Shown: positions 1-13,141 of the stretch, in pieces
How the letters are laid out: the number at the start of each line of letters is the position of its first letter
Position numbering within the stretch: position 1 is the first letter of the stretch
Assembly: GCA_020631485.1 (NCBI GenBank)
Contig: JAHDHC010000007.1
Coordinates: 1-63,646, forward strand
DNA length: 63,646 nucleotides
Reading direction: 5' to 3'
DNA from: Candidatus Altimarinota bacterium
GTDB taxonomy: Bacteria > Patescibacteriota > Gracilibacteria > BD1-5 > UBA6164
The notes under the pieces: generated by a model
The model's input: the letters and a program-made list of their open reading frames with translations, nothing else
Told to the model about the DNA's origin: nothing
The model's database searches: none
Translations under genes and position numbers: made by a program

Positions 1-2230
1 GTTCTGTACGTTTAGCTATACTGTGGTTCGATGGGACGAGGACGTTACGGTCGGCAGAAGAAGCATCAAGTGCAAAAGATACATTTTCAGGATCAGAAGA
101 AGTTGTTGAGTGACTCCAGCTAGTGTAGCTAGTGCCTGGTCATGTGTCTCTTCTGGATGATGAATAGTTTGGAAGATAATTATTTGAACCATAACCCGAA
201 GTTACTTGTTTCACTTCTAAATCAAATAAGGCACCAATAATAGTTCTAGTATGCTCAGGATATAGACTGATGAATTTACTTTGATTATAAAGACTTTCAA
301 ATCTGATCTTTGTTACAGAACTCACACCACTTGCTATCATATTGTAGTCCTCATACCAATCTACAACACCAGTTGTAGTATTCCCATCTTCATCTACGAG
401 AGTTCCATCATCTAGCATTATTACTACTGATCCATCTCCATTAACATCATCATTACAGTCATCATCTCTCATTGCCTCATAGTAATCCGTTGTTCAAAAA
501 GTTGGTAACAAAGGAGTTGTTGCGGTCATATGAGGTTCAGTCGAGTATAACAATGTTGTATCTTGGCTACCATCAAAATACTGAGCACTAGATGATGATC
601 ATGTATGAAGTCTTATTGAGGGATTAAAATTGGTAGGGTTAATCATCGAATATGCTCCTCGATCATTTGCTGGAGTATCAGAAAGACCTTTAAAATTATA
701 TTTTTGTGTATCGATCTTATCACACTTGTGGCTCTTGGATCAATCAATTGTTCTACTATCATTTACCTCCATAAAAAAACTTACAGTTTCCCCTGGTGAT
801 ACGTATTGCTCGTCATATTTGTAGTTTCATGCATGTCAATCAAAACTTTTTTTTGTAGAATATGTTCAAGTATCCGGCCAATACATTGGATAGTCTATCT
901 CATTTGGAAATGGTTCCCCAACTCAATTATAGTTCGAGAGATTGTTACCACTCACATCTTCTGTAGAAATAGGGTTAAATCAAACTACGCTACTAGAACC
1001 TTGATCGTATACTCAAACTTGATTAATTGCGAAATTTGTACAATCAGTACCAACACAACTATCATGATTTAACAGATCATCTGCACGAGAAAACCAGAGA
1101 TTAAGCTTTAATTCTATTAAGTTACTATCTCCATCTGGGTCGCGTACATCTATATTATCAAGATCTATATCTATATTTGGATCATTAATACCATCTGGAG
1201 TAAATGAGGGACCTGTAAAATCTCATATAATATTGTTTTGAGTACATGTGACAGTTGCATTTACTCAGTGATTTCATGAAAGTGAGCATCATCACGCAGT
1301 TCAGTCCGGTCACCATGTATATAAGACTCAACCTGTCGAAAGATTCGCTCATGTACCTGAAGAGTTATTATTATCATTATCATCAGTAAAATAGTCAAAT
1401 AAATCATAATCTACTTCAAACGTAGTTTCATCAGAATCTGCAAGCATAGATCATTTTTGATATACAGATTTTATAATATATTCCATCAAGATTCATTCTT
1501 CTCCTGATGGTCATTCAACTCTTACAGGATTATACAAAGGTTCTCATGTGTCTGCATCAACTGATGCGACTTTTAATTCTTTTACAGTATCAAGTCTAAA
1601 ATTCGCAGTTACAACTACATCAGTTGGTCATGATGTCGCAACATTTGAGATACCATCTGCTTGGGAACTTACATTCGCATTTACTACTTGATCATTGAGA
1701 GTAATAACCGTCCCATCATAACTCGCTCATATCGCACGTGATGTCGGGAAAAATATCTTCGTCGTCCCCTCTATCGCTGGTCACATATTACAAAACATCG
1801 TACGTCCATCTGCAGAAATAGTTGAAGGATTAGATGAAACAGGTGGAACTGTATCTGTCGTCAAACATCCAGTCGGCAACTCTATCCATGATTGATGCTT
1901 ATCGAGTGTCACCGTAGAAGTCAATTCTTGTACATCACTATCATTGACCGATACTTCTACTCTATAGGTAATAGAGTCTTGAAGTCTTACAACATTGTTA
2001 TCTTCATCAGCATCAGTTCAAGCTGTAGTCAAATCTGATCCATCCCATGATCCTGCATCAAATGGTTCTGATCCTGTTTTCTCAACAGAAAGAGTTGTGT
2101 TAACAACAGGGTCAGCAGCAAACGCTGTATCCAGTAAAAAAATATTTTGAGATATCAGTATACTCAAAATAGTTAGAGAACTGAGACATCTCTTCATAAA
2201 GAGAAATCTCGCATTCTCTCTCTTCATCAT
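1..2230 (-). CDS. Large secreted surface protein, 3' end beyond the window
   Basis: Open from the ATG at 2230 to the left edge, at least 743 residues, with TGA read as Gly. I checked the frame line by line and found no TAA or TAG. A GAGGG stretch lies about 5 nt upstream of the ATG, which decides the start over an ATG 12 nt further upstream. The N-terminus is charged, then hydrophobic (LTILSILISQNIFLL), and ends in an AFAA-like signal peptidase site near residue 35. The rest is beta-rich, with many Asp, Asn, Thr and Gly, including Asp/Asn-rich stretches such as DDNDNNNSS that could bind calcium. It resembles the non-repetitive N-terminal part of the giant protein upstream. It probably sits outside the cell as an adhesin or stalk. 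No enzyme motif is seen. Confidence 0.75.
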
Positions 2231-2287
2231 TTCTTCCCTCATAGAAAAACGATAATAAAATAAAAATATGTATTCTTGTACAAGTTT

Positions 2288-2315
2288 AGTATACAAAAAT
2301 AGCTTCCACAAGCAA
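2288..2315 (-). promoter_or_regulatory. Predicted sigma-70 promoter of the surface protein gene at 2230
   Basis: On the minus strand TTGCTT is followed after 16 nt by TATACT, about 57 nt upstream of the ATG at 2230. The bases next to the -10 box (TATTTTTGTATA) also occur at the promoter of the giant gene at 12945. Confidence 0.5.
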
Positions 2316-2490
2316 AAAAATAACAGTAAAATATGTTTACAAATTTTACTTTTATTTTTTTGTATAGTATTATTACTACAATAGAAGAATTTACTTAATG
2401 CGATAAAATATCTAATATTCTATTTTTTTACATACTTTTTACATAGTTTTCACATCATTTATACAAAATCGTATTTTCCCTCTAGCAAAA

Positions 2491-2600
2491 TTCCCTCCGA
2501 CCTCAGTTCCTTCGCCCACCTCCCTCTTCGAAGGAGGACTTTTGGCAGTTCCCCCTCGGAGAGGGGGATGTCTGAGGAACGAAGACAGGGGGAGTTTTAG
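2491..2600. repeat. Cluster of GC-rich palindromic repeats between two surface-protein genes
   Basis: Two adjacent palindromes stand out in an AT-rich spacer: a CTTCGAAG-type stem and a CCCCCTCGGAGAGGGGG stem followed by AGGGGG. Positions 2492-2514 are identical over 23 nt to 63542-63564 at the other end of the window. With the promoter at 2288-2315 they fill the 377-nt gap between the two genes. No gene is seen here. They may also act as the 3' end of the giant transcript. Confidence 0.65.
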
Positions 2601-2607
2601 TTCCTCT

Positions 2608-5600
2608 CTACTTCATCTCGATGAGTTTCTCAAGATACTCGAGAAGTTTGAGTTTCTTCATGTCATCTTGGTAGAGATTCTTCATGTACTCAAGTCTCTC
2701 AAGAAGTGTCTCTTTCATAGAAGTGCTCGTTGATTCATCCTTGTCTGCAAAGAGTGTATCTACCAGTTGTTCGAGTCTTGTTTTCACTCCAAGTGGAAGA
2801 ACATAGTTAGCGTCAATATTTTGGGTCTGACTTGTTGTATTTTTAGCTACTTCTGTCTTCACCACTTCTGTGAGTTTTGCTTGGACAATCCATCTTCCAC
2901 TAATCCCTCCAATAGGTGTACAGGTAAACAGTGTCACATGAGGTTCAGCATATCATTCCTGACTTAAGATTTGTGTATCACTTGGACTTGTCTCATAACT
3001 CTTCGTGATCGTATGTCTTCTCAGTTCATATCATCACTTCTTTGTCGATGTACTAGTATTGGTTCTTGTGTAGATCCATACCTCTTCTCATTGATCAAGT
3101 GTTGGAAGAAGTCCAAATACGGTATCATATCTTCATTGGTTTGCTTTCCAATAACTTGAGTGACCAAATAGTACCGTATTTCCCGTATATTCTTTATTCT
3201 TTCCAGCACTGAGTCATACAGGAAGCGTTCCTGGGTACTGCATCACTCATTCATTGAGGTATCTGAGGTAGTTCTTTCAACCCTGGAGACTAAAGTCTTT
3301 GATCTGTGTTCCATCTCTCACGATATCTTCATAGTCATCTGTTCCTTTTTGGACATAGTTCAGTGGTGCGATTATACCAAGTGTTGGGATAACGATATAT
3401 TCATCCTCATCTCTATCTTCAGCGTATGGAAGGACTTCGTCCTTCCAGTATGATATATCTGTTTTCGACATACTCGTATCTGGTCTCGACCATGTTGGAG
3501 GGGTTGTATCTATCAGTGGATTGTAGATCGTCGCTATTCCTCTCTCACTCAGTGGAGTTCCTGTTTCAGGGAGAATCTTAGGATACTTGAATTGGTTCGG
3601 ATATTGGATGTATTCTACTGGTATTTTTTCTTCATTTACTGAAGGAAGAATCTGCTCTTTTTCAATAAGCTGTGGTTCTTCATCTGTTGCTTGTTCAGAA
3701 GTTGAAGTATTTTCTGTTGGAAAAGTTTCTTGTGGTGTTTCTACAGTTTCTGGATCTTTTAGCTCTTCTGTTCATCAACTTGATGCAGAAGAACTACTAG
3801 TACTTGAAGGAGGGGTTACAACCGTTGGTTCTCCTCATGAGCTTGAAGAGCTACTCGTGCTTGATGAACTTGATGAGCTTGATACTTCTCCTCAGCTCGA
3901 AGTAGAACTTGAAGTACTACTACTTGTACTCGATGGACCTCATGATGAAGAACTACTTGAACCTGATGATCATCATGAGCTTGATGAGGTTCATCAAGTA
4001 TTTGGATCATTAGGTATCGGAACCACTGTAGGATCATTTGTTGGATCATTATCCGTAGTGTTATCTCCATCTGGAGTCTCTACTGTATCGTCTCCATCAT
4101 CAGAGATGTCTTCTACTGAAGTTCAGGTCGGGCTTTTTCCTACTACAGTAGAGCTATTTTCAACATATCATTGTGCTACATCACTTTGTTGAATCTGGTA
4201 TTGTAACTCACACTGAGCTACTTCGTTTGGCACGAGACTTCTCGTAGCTGGATCACCTGGAAAAGTACATTTGTCGGTAATATCTCCTCAAAATAGTGGA
4301 TCATCTAAAACTATATCAGAAACTGTGACGTTTCATGTATTTATGATAGTGAAAGTGTAGTTTATCAAGCTTCAAAGCCTCGGCGTTTGATTCTCAAGGA
4401 AGAGTTCTTGAGTTTTGTAGAGTTGGAGTCTTGGATTTTCTCAAACAATTGTTGTAAGTGTATCTGAAAGGTTTGGAAGTGTTCAACGAGTAGATTCTCC
4501 ACTAAGATTTACCGTATTTACAACTTCTCCAGCATTGACTTCTTGAAGTGTAATAGGAATAGAGGTACAAGTATATTTCCAAACTTCATCTGGAGAAAGA
4601 ATCAAATCTGATCCAGTATCACTTGATGAAGAAAATACAGGAACTGATTGACACTTAGCGTCACTGATACTGAGTGACGAAATACTTACATTTCAGGTAT
4701 TTTCAATAGTAAATGTGTAATCAAGAGTTTCTCAAGCATTTCTTGGAGTTGATATTGTTGATTTAAATATTTTCCAATCAGCTACAGCAGGAACAGAATA
4801 TGTTGTTGGATCATCTGTTGTATCACTGCTATCATTTTCATTGTCTCCAAAAGGATTGGGAGTTTCTGTCTCTTCTGGATTTTCTATCTGAATTGTAGTT
4901 GGAGTAGTATATGTATCTGATATATCTCCTACAACGGTATCATTTGGATCGCGAGATCTGACATTTGCGGTATTTTCAACTCATCACCTATCAACATCTG
5001 CTTGCGTGAGAATATAGCTTGCAGTATAAGTATTTGTATCAACTTCATTTGGAGCAAGTGTGAGTATAGTATCACCCGATACATCTATCCCTGGGAGTGA
5101 TGTATCTGTAAGCTCAATATCTCTTAAAGTGACATTTCAAGTATTTTCTATACGAAAATTATAGTTTATAGTATCTCAAGCTCCTATAATGCCATCTGCT
5201 TGAGTATCATCAATATTTGATATTCACTTCAAAACTGAAATAGAAGGTGTAGGTCATACTGGTTTTTCTACTTCATCAGTTGCATTATCCAGAGATCATC
5301 ATGCTGGAATTCCTTCTGCTGTTGCTCTGTTTACAATGCTTCCATCATCAGCTTCTTGTTGGGTCACTGGAATCGATGTACAGGTATATGTCCATACTTC
5401 GTTTGGAGAAAGTATAAGATCAGAGGCAATATCAGTAGAAGTATCGAGAGTAGGGCCAGACGAACACTTCTCATCTCATAAGCTCACTGAGCTAATAGTT
5501 ACATTCCCGGTATTTGCTAAAGTAAATGAATAGTCAAGTGTTTCTCATGCTCTCATGATTGTTGAAAGCGTATCTTTCACAAGTGTCCAAGCAGGTTGAG

Positions 5601-8600
5601 CTATGATAGTAAGACTTGTTGGGTCGTCTGTAGGATCAGTAGAATCATTCGGGTTATCTCAGGCAGGACTTTGTGTCTCAGTATTTTCTGGATCTTGAAC
5701 TGGACTTGTATCAGCCTGAGTATGCGTGTCAGATGTATCTCATACTTCTGTTCCATTTGGATCTATACTTGTAACACTTGCAGAATTTTCAATGATTCAT
5801 CTATCAATATCTGATTGTTTCAATATATATGTTGCTGAGTAGGTCGCAGAATCAATCTGATTTGGAGCAAGCGAAGGAATTATTGATCAACTCAAAACAA
5901 GTCAAACAAGGGAAGAATCTGTTATTGTTACATCTCTGAGTGTAACATTTCAGATATTTTGAACAATAAATTCATAATTTACAGTGTCTCATGCACTTAC
6001 GAGATTATCATCGTTCGTATCTTCTACAGTGGTGATTCATTTTGAGAGTCGTATTCCTGGAGTTGGTCATATTATTTTTGAAACACTCGCTTCTACCACA
6101 GGGAGTTCTCATCTCGTAGGAGTTCCTGTCGCGCTTACAGTATTGTCAACAGAGCCATCATCTGCTTCTTGTTGTGTTACAGGGATAGAAGTACAGGAAT
6201 AAGTCCAAAATTCTCATGGAGAAAGAATCCCATCTGCTCACGCATCCGAACTAGCTGTAAGTGTTGGTCATGTGCTACACTTTGGATCAGTCACTGTTAT
6301 AGATTCTATACTGATATTTCCTGTGTTTTCGAGACGAAAAGTATAGTCCAATGTCTCTCAAGCTCACATCGGAGTTGAGATAGTATTTTTTGTAATAATC
6401 CAGCTAGGATTCGCAAGGACTTTATATGTCGTAGGATCGTCTGTTGGATCACTAGAATCATTTGGGTTATCTCATAGCGGATTTTCTGTTTCTACAGTAT
6501 CTGGAGTGTCAATAGATCCAGCTCATGGATCAGTCAAACTGTCAGAAACATCAGACACAGACATATTTGAAGGATCAATAGAAGAAACTGATGCGCTATT
6601 TTCAACAGCTCCTCTATCTACATCAGCTTGCTGCAATACATATCTTCATGTATAAGTAGTTGTGTCATTTTGCCCTGGAGCGAGACTTGCTATGGTTGAT
6701 CCACTCAATATAAGTCACACAAGAGATGTATCACTCACTGCTATATCTCTGAGGGTCACATTTCAGGTATTTTCTACAGTAAATATATAATCTATAGTAT
6801 CTCATGCTCAGATCATACTATCTCATGTAGTGTCTGTGATATTTGAGATTCATTTTAAGAGTTTGATAGATGGAGTAGCATCTATAGGTCTTTTTACATC
6901 TGCAATAGCATCTTCAAGAGTTCATCATGCTGGTCTTCAAGTAGAAGTCACTACATTATCTACACTTCCAGCATCTACTTCTGATTGTGTTACTGGTATA
7001 GATCTACACGTGTAAGTCCAAGTTTCTCATGGAGAAAGGATGTTATCAGTTCAGATATCTGAACTTGTATCAAGATTTGGTCCTGTACTACACTTTGAGT
7101 CAGAGAGAGAAATATTGCTAATACTTACGTTTCAAGTATTTTCGAGATAGAAGCTATAATCAAGAGTATCTCCTGCTCTTGTTGGTGAAGAATCAGTTTG
7201 TTTTTTTAATGTCCAACTAGGAAGAGGAGTTATATTGAGAGTTGTTGGATCATCACTTGGATCTGTTTCGTTATTTGGATTGTTTCACAATGGACTTTCT
7301 GTTTCTGTCCCATCAGGATTCGTAACAGTTTGCAGGTCTGGGTCTGTAGCAGTATCAGAAGTATCTTCTACTCTCACATCATTTGGATCAGTTGCCTCTA
7401 CACTTGCTGAGTTTTCTATAGCTCATCTATCTATATCACTCTGTTTTAGTACATATGTTGCTGTATATGTCGTTGTATCAATTTCGTTTGGTGCTAGACT
7501 TGATATAGTTGATCAAGAGAGAACTATTCCACCGAGTGAAGTATCTGAAACTGATATATCTGAAAGGGTTACATTTCATATATTTTGAACAGCAAATCCG
7601 TACACAACTATATCTCATGCATTTGTCATATCATTTGCATCTATATCTTGTACTGATGCTATGCCTTTATAAAGTTTCACTCATGGAGTTGCTCAAATAG
7701 GCTTTGTGATCTCATCTGTTGTGTCTGCAAGGGTTCATTCAGATGAATTTCAGGATGCAGTTACTGTGTTGAAAACCTCACCAGCATCAACTTCTCATTG
7801 AGTTACTGGAATAGAAGTACAAGTGAAGTTCCATGTTTCATTTGGACTCAATACACTGTCCGATCATGTATCTGTTGTAGTGTCAAGTGTTGGGCCACTC
7901 GCACATTTTTCATCACTTACATTTACTGAAGCTATATCGGTATTTCAAGTATTTTCTAAACTAAAAGTATATTGGAGTGTTTCTCAAGCATTCATAGGAG
8001 TAGAGCTTGTTTCTTTTTCAATAATCCAGTCTGGATCAATTATATCTACTGTAATGGAGTCTTTGATATCTGGAAGAATTCATGAGCTTGGTGTTCATGA
8101 AGCTACAACAGAGTTTTCTACTTCTTGTGCATAATACTCAGTCTCAGTGACTCATATTGATGTACAGGCGTAGGTCCATGACTCTCATACTGAAAGGGTA
8201 TTGTCTGTTCCTGTATCGGTTGAGGTGTCAAGTGTCGGTCATGCAGAACATTTTGGATCAGTGAGAGTGATACTTGTCACAGCTACGTTTCCAGTATTTG
8301 TAAGAAGAAAGGTATATACGAGTGTATCTCAAATAGAAGTAGGAGTAGAGCTTGTTGTTTTTTCTATTTCCCACTGAGGATCAGGGATAAAAAACCCAAA
8401 ATCTTGATCAAGATTATTGCTCATAGAAGTTCCATCATAGGCGAGTGTGAGATTTGATTCATTTGAAACACCATCTCCATCAGCGTCATAGGTTTGAAAT
8501 GTTCAAGTAGGAAGAGTTGAAGTATCTATTTCGACTTGATAGTCTCAGGCTGGAAGGTCTGTAAATAGATAGTTTCAAGAACTGTCAGTTGTTGTTGTAG

Positions 8601-11600
8601 CTATGGAAGTTCCTGTACTATCTCGTAAAGTTACCGTGAGTCACGAAATTCCATTTTCACCAGGATCTATAACTCCATCTTCGTTTTCATCAAACCAAAT
8701 AGTATTTCATATATCTGCTTGTGTATATATTCATGCATCTATATTTTCTATCGTTTCTCATGAGTTGAGTGTCACAGATACTTCTGATGATCAAGGAGCA
8801 AAATCTGAATCTATATCATCATCTGAACCTGTGTTTTGAGGCGAGTGGTTGTAGTTTGTAGGAAGTATGAGTTTCACAACATAATCATCAGGATCAAGAT
8901 CTGTAAATAAATAATTTCACAGATTGTCTGTTTGCTCTGTTGCTACAAGATTTCATGAACTGTCATATAGTTCAACAGTAGCTCATGAAAATCATAATTC
9001 TCCTGCATCTCTCACTCCATCTTCATCTGTATCATACCATACTGTATCTCCAATACTTCATGTTCTGTATATTCAGAAATCAAGCGTAAGATTTGAGTCA
9101 TTGTGATCTCCATCATTTGTTGGCTCAGTAAGTCAGCGTAGCGTAATAGCATTAGATACTATAGACGAGCCAAACTGTTGTCCGTTATCATCACCAGCTG
9201 TATCTGTATCTGGATCTACAACAACCGAATCATCACTACTTTGGTATCATGGTATAGCTCAGCTTGTATCAAAATTACTAGTTGGTAAAAGCACGAGATA
9301 CTCTCATCATAATAATCATTCAAACAGGTAGTTTCATGACGCGTCTGTAATAGTACTTGTGATGTATGTATCTCCAGAATCATATACTCAGTCATTGTTC
9401 GTATCTTCATAGAGCTCAACAACGACTCAGGCAATTGTTGCATCTGACCCATTGAAAAGAGCGTCATTTTCAGTATCTTCCCAGACACTTCCTCACAAAC
9501 TCAAAAATGCGAGTCAAATATCTATATCTTCTCGATCATCATCTTTTCATAAAGATATAGGATCAGTTTTCCCATCTGATCATACATCTGAATCAAGAGA
9601 TGTATCAGTTCACTGTGATTGAGGAGAAAAAGATTCAGCAGTTGATGGCTTGATAACCTGAATCACATAATCTCATGACAAAAGCTCATCAAATAGATAT
9701 CTCCCAGAAGCATCTGTTGTAGTTGTTTGCAATATGTTATCATTTGTATCGAGAAGCTGCACTGTTACTCAAGGAGCTGGTGTGTCACCAGCATCTTGGA
9801 TACCATTGTGATTAAAATCATTGAACACATAGTCAGATATTTCACTTGCTACTACGCGAATATTTACATCATTTGAAAGTACTGGATTTGAAACACCGTT
9901 AGCATAAGCTCATGCACTGTTTGTATACGTATCATCTTCAAAGTTTCAGCTCGCGTCCATCCTTATGTCGAGAAAACAAATTTCATCTCATCCCATATTT
10001 GTCCCACGTACTCTTACTGCACTCACTTCATCATTTCCATATCCACACGAAGCATTTGGTCAATTTATCGTTCATTGACACCATTTTGCAGTTACAGAAG
10101 ATGAGACAGTATTTGAAGCAGCAGTAGGAGAAAGGTCGACACTTGATCATACATCGTTTGTATAATAGTATATGGGAGTACCCGTACATGCTCAACTCAG
10201 TTCAGCAGAAACAAACTCTAGTGAACCAGTATAGTCTGTGGCAGGATTTCTCTGGCGAGTTATGGTATTTCATCCAACTGTAAAGGGAATTCATGCTCCA
10301 TTATCACCTATAAACGGAAGAACATCAATAACATCGAGATTGATAAGCTCACCAGTTTTTTTCCCGTTTCTCAAGATCACTCTAAAATCAAGAGGTGTTT
10401 CATCACGTTCAATAAGACTGTTACTCTCTACTGATTTAGATATAATAAGAGAAGAAGGAACTGTTACATTGAGATTTCTGTTTGCATTTCTCTGTGATGG
10501 TGGACTTTTGTCTCATGGAGATTCGATAAATGCAAAGTTCGGAGCAATTCATTGAGGCGCAGTAGCCGAAACAATTACATCATAACTGATAATAGGTATC
10601 TCTACATTTGTAGTGAGAAGACCAAGATCCCATATAAGTACGGTATGATCTGTTGTACATGTTTCTCAATACTCCACAACGTCAGCACAAGTTCCAATAA
10701 CTGGCTCTGCAGCTCATGATGTTGATCATCCTATATAGTCAACTCACACTGGAAGAAGGTCTTTTATAATAACTCTTTCTTGTCCAGAGTTTGGAACATC
10801 TGTTGTCAGAGAAGCCTCCAGACTAAAAGTGATTGTACTTCATGGTGAGACATTTGTGATACTCGAATCTTTTAGGATTCTTACCTTCCCTCTTGTAAGC
10901 ATGATTCTATCACCTCCATATCATGAGTGTATTTCATCCTCATCTTTTGGAAGATATGAAGCTTGATACCATGTTTCTTTTCTGAACTCTTTATCGTAAA
11001 CTGTCGCATAGTTATTCATAAAGGTTCCTGTCTCATTTGGATTTCCATCGAGATCGAGATCTCTTGCACGTGTTTGAAACCAAAGATAGATAATCTCTCC
11101 TGGATCAAGAGCTTCACCATCTTTTGTTTTTGCTCTGACTTTTGTGATAACTCAAAGTCCACTTGGATCATTTATAGCTCATGTCGCTGTAGAATACCAT
11201 ACTGTATTTCATCATGAATTTTCTACATCACACTCTGCTGTAAGCTCAGGTGCATGATTTGTGTAAGTATCTCATCAATTTGATGCAAGCCAAGAATCAT
11301 CTATATATGTAGATGCGTATTCAAACTCAAGTTGATCATAGGTCATTCATCTATAAGGATACATAGACCAGTATTCGTTTACCTTTCTCGCTGCCGAACC
11401 TCAGATTGGAACTATCTCCATCCTATTTGCATCTATTACATCACAGAGTTTTACATCGGTAAGTGGAACTCATCAGTAATTGTTGTAGGTAAGTCTAGTA
11501 CCCCACTCTGCTCATTGTGTCACAACTCCATCTCAGGTTCTCCATCATGTTGCTCATCATTCATTGTAGGTAAAATGTCCAGCATGGGTTGAGTATCATT

Positions 11601-12945
11601 TGGAGAAACTTCATGCTGATGCATAAAGATTCACTGCATATCTATTGTCGCGTTCACTTTCAGTGGCATCTCAAAAATTTGAAGTCCCAGATACAGAATC
11701 TGGATCAAAATCAGTTATTGCATTTTCAGCTCTGAGCGAACCATCATCGGAAGTTCCTGCTATACCATCGTTTCAATTTTCAACATCCTCTAATGGTATA
11801 AATATACGAATTACTCCTATTGCTGCGATATATCTATTTACAGGAAGAGCATTTCAGAGTCTATTTTCTGTTGGATAGTGAGAAAGAGTTGCGTCAAGAT
11901 TTTCTAGGGTTACATCGATATTTGATCATGGAGCTGGTTGATTACAAGTGATTACTTGAACTCATTGAGGTGTCGCTACTGAACGTTCTGGATATGTACT
12001 GTTGTAGTAAGGATATGGATCTCAACTGTTTGACCAGACATCTGCATTACATGCTACGAGTTCTGCATTCGCTGAGATACCAGAAACATCATCAGTAAAC
12101 GTAATAGTTGCATCTTCTCAAAGTGATTCGTTTCAGAGAGCTCATGGCGCAGTATCTACTTCTCAACTTACTTCATCTACCTCTATATAGTACTTATAAT
12201 ACATCATGTATCATTGCTTTCATCCGTAGTTTTGTCATGATATAGTTGTATACCTACTTTTTTGCATATTCCAGCGTGGTGATGCTGTGACTGTAAGAGA
12301 GTTACCATCAGTATCATCTTTTTTCGTTTCAGCATTTAGACTAGATATTTCAAAACTTATGTCTCATGGCTGCGTTCCGTTTGGAGTTGCTCCATCTACA
12401 TTTACAAGAAAAGGAATATCTTCGGCATAAGATCATACTCAATTTTGATCATAATTATTTCTCACACATGTGAGAGTCAAGCCATCTGCAGAAATACTTG
12501 AACTTGTAGGATCACAGATTCATGGAATTCACTCCCACTCATAGTCATTTGAGGGAAGAGTTCAAACAATAGTCACTTCTTCTTCGGCATCTCCAACATC
12601 ATCAATCCAGCTCCATCAGGCTATAACTTCAAAAGAATCATTTGTTCTGATGATAAGGTCTCCATTATACGAATCATCCGTTCATATACTTGGAGTACCT
12701 CCATCGTCAAATCATGGATCTGAAGACATATCACATCATGGTACGGTATTTGCATTTGTATTTGCACTTGGACAGACATCAACTCAATTCACAAGTCCTC
12801 AAACAGTATTGAGATTTCATTTCAATCCTCAGGTGAGGTTATATTTTGTTACTATGTTTACTCATGCTGAGTAAGCAGAACCTATCTGTAAAAAAAAGAA
12901 ACAAATAACAAAAAAAATTACATAAGTGTATTTTTTGAGATCCAT
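2608..12945 (-). CDS. Giant secreted adhesin fused to a C-terminal sortase domain (3445 aa)
   Basis: I read one uninterrupted frame in triplets from the ATG at 12945 to the TAG at 2608, with TGA as Gly. Order: signal peptide (residues 1 to about 26, hydrophobic core [14 protein letters not shown]); a non-repetitive Asp/Asn/Thr-rich region to about 1000; SdrD/Cna-B-like beta-sandwiches (about 1015-1515, [12 protein letters not shown] type motifs); tandem DUF11/DUF7507-like domains (about 1515-2915, NTGNVTLRDI and LSPGE motifs); a Ser/Gly-rich stalk (about 2975-3055); LPETG at 3125-3129; and a sortase domain (about 3165-3375). The sortase has catalytic His3262 in FGHSS, Cys3342 in TLFTC and Arg3351 in GRW. 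Sortases normally cross-link separate LPxTG proteins to peptidoglycan; here enzyme and motif share one chain. The domain calls are family inference; the single frame is seen directly. Confidence 0.88.
4540..8300 (-). repeat. Tandem composite repeats of about 813 bp inside the giant protein
   Basis: Two beta-domain types alternate. Type A ([20 protein letters not shown]) recurs near 5050, 5865, 6678 and 7490. Type B ([19 protein letters not shown]) recurs near 4590, 5403, 6220, 7030, 7845 and 8200. The A-plus-B period is about 271 residues. The copies have diverged, so this is an old duplication series that probably lengthens the stalk. Confidence 0.8.
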
Positions 12946-12978
12946 AATCAGAAAAAGTAAGTATTATTGTACAAAATG

Positions 12979-13006
12979 ATTATACAAAAATACCAGCTGA
13001 GTGCAA
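12979..13006 (-). promoter_or_regulatory. Predicted sigma-70 promoter of the giant adhesin-sortase gene
   Basis: On the minus strand TTGCAC is followed after 16 nt by TATAAT, leaving a leader of about 30 nt before the ATG at 12945. No Shine-Dalgarno sequence is visible in the leader. Upstream lie two direct copies of an AAATCTCATTTTT motif (near 13012 and 13081). Confidence 0.6.
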
Positions 13007-13141
13007 AAAAAAATCTCATTTTTTAGCTATATATTTAAAATCTTGACATATTTGTTATATGAGAACATAAATGAGTAAAAAATCTCATTTTTCCATATCA
13101 ACTACGTAACTCAATTGTATTGATAGAAATTTCGGAGTTAT

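Noticed and set aside
3587-4192. 201-residue plus-strand ORF rich in Leu, Asp and Glu
   Set aside because: It is the antisense of the Ser/Gly-rich stalk of the giant protein; the repetitive codons give a long mirror frame.
140-12874. Short plus- and minus-strand ORFs across the first 13 kb that could suggest many small genes
   Set aside because: They arise from reading TGA as a stop; with TGA as Gly two very long frames explain the whole region.
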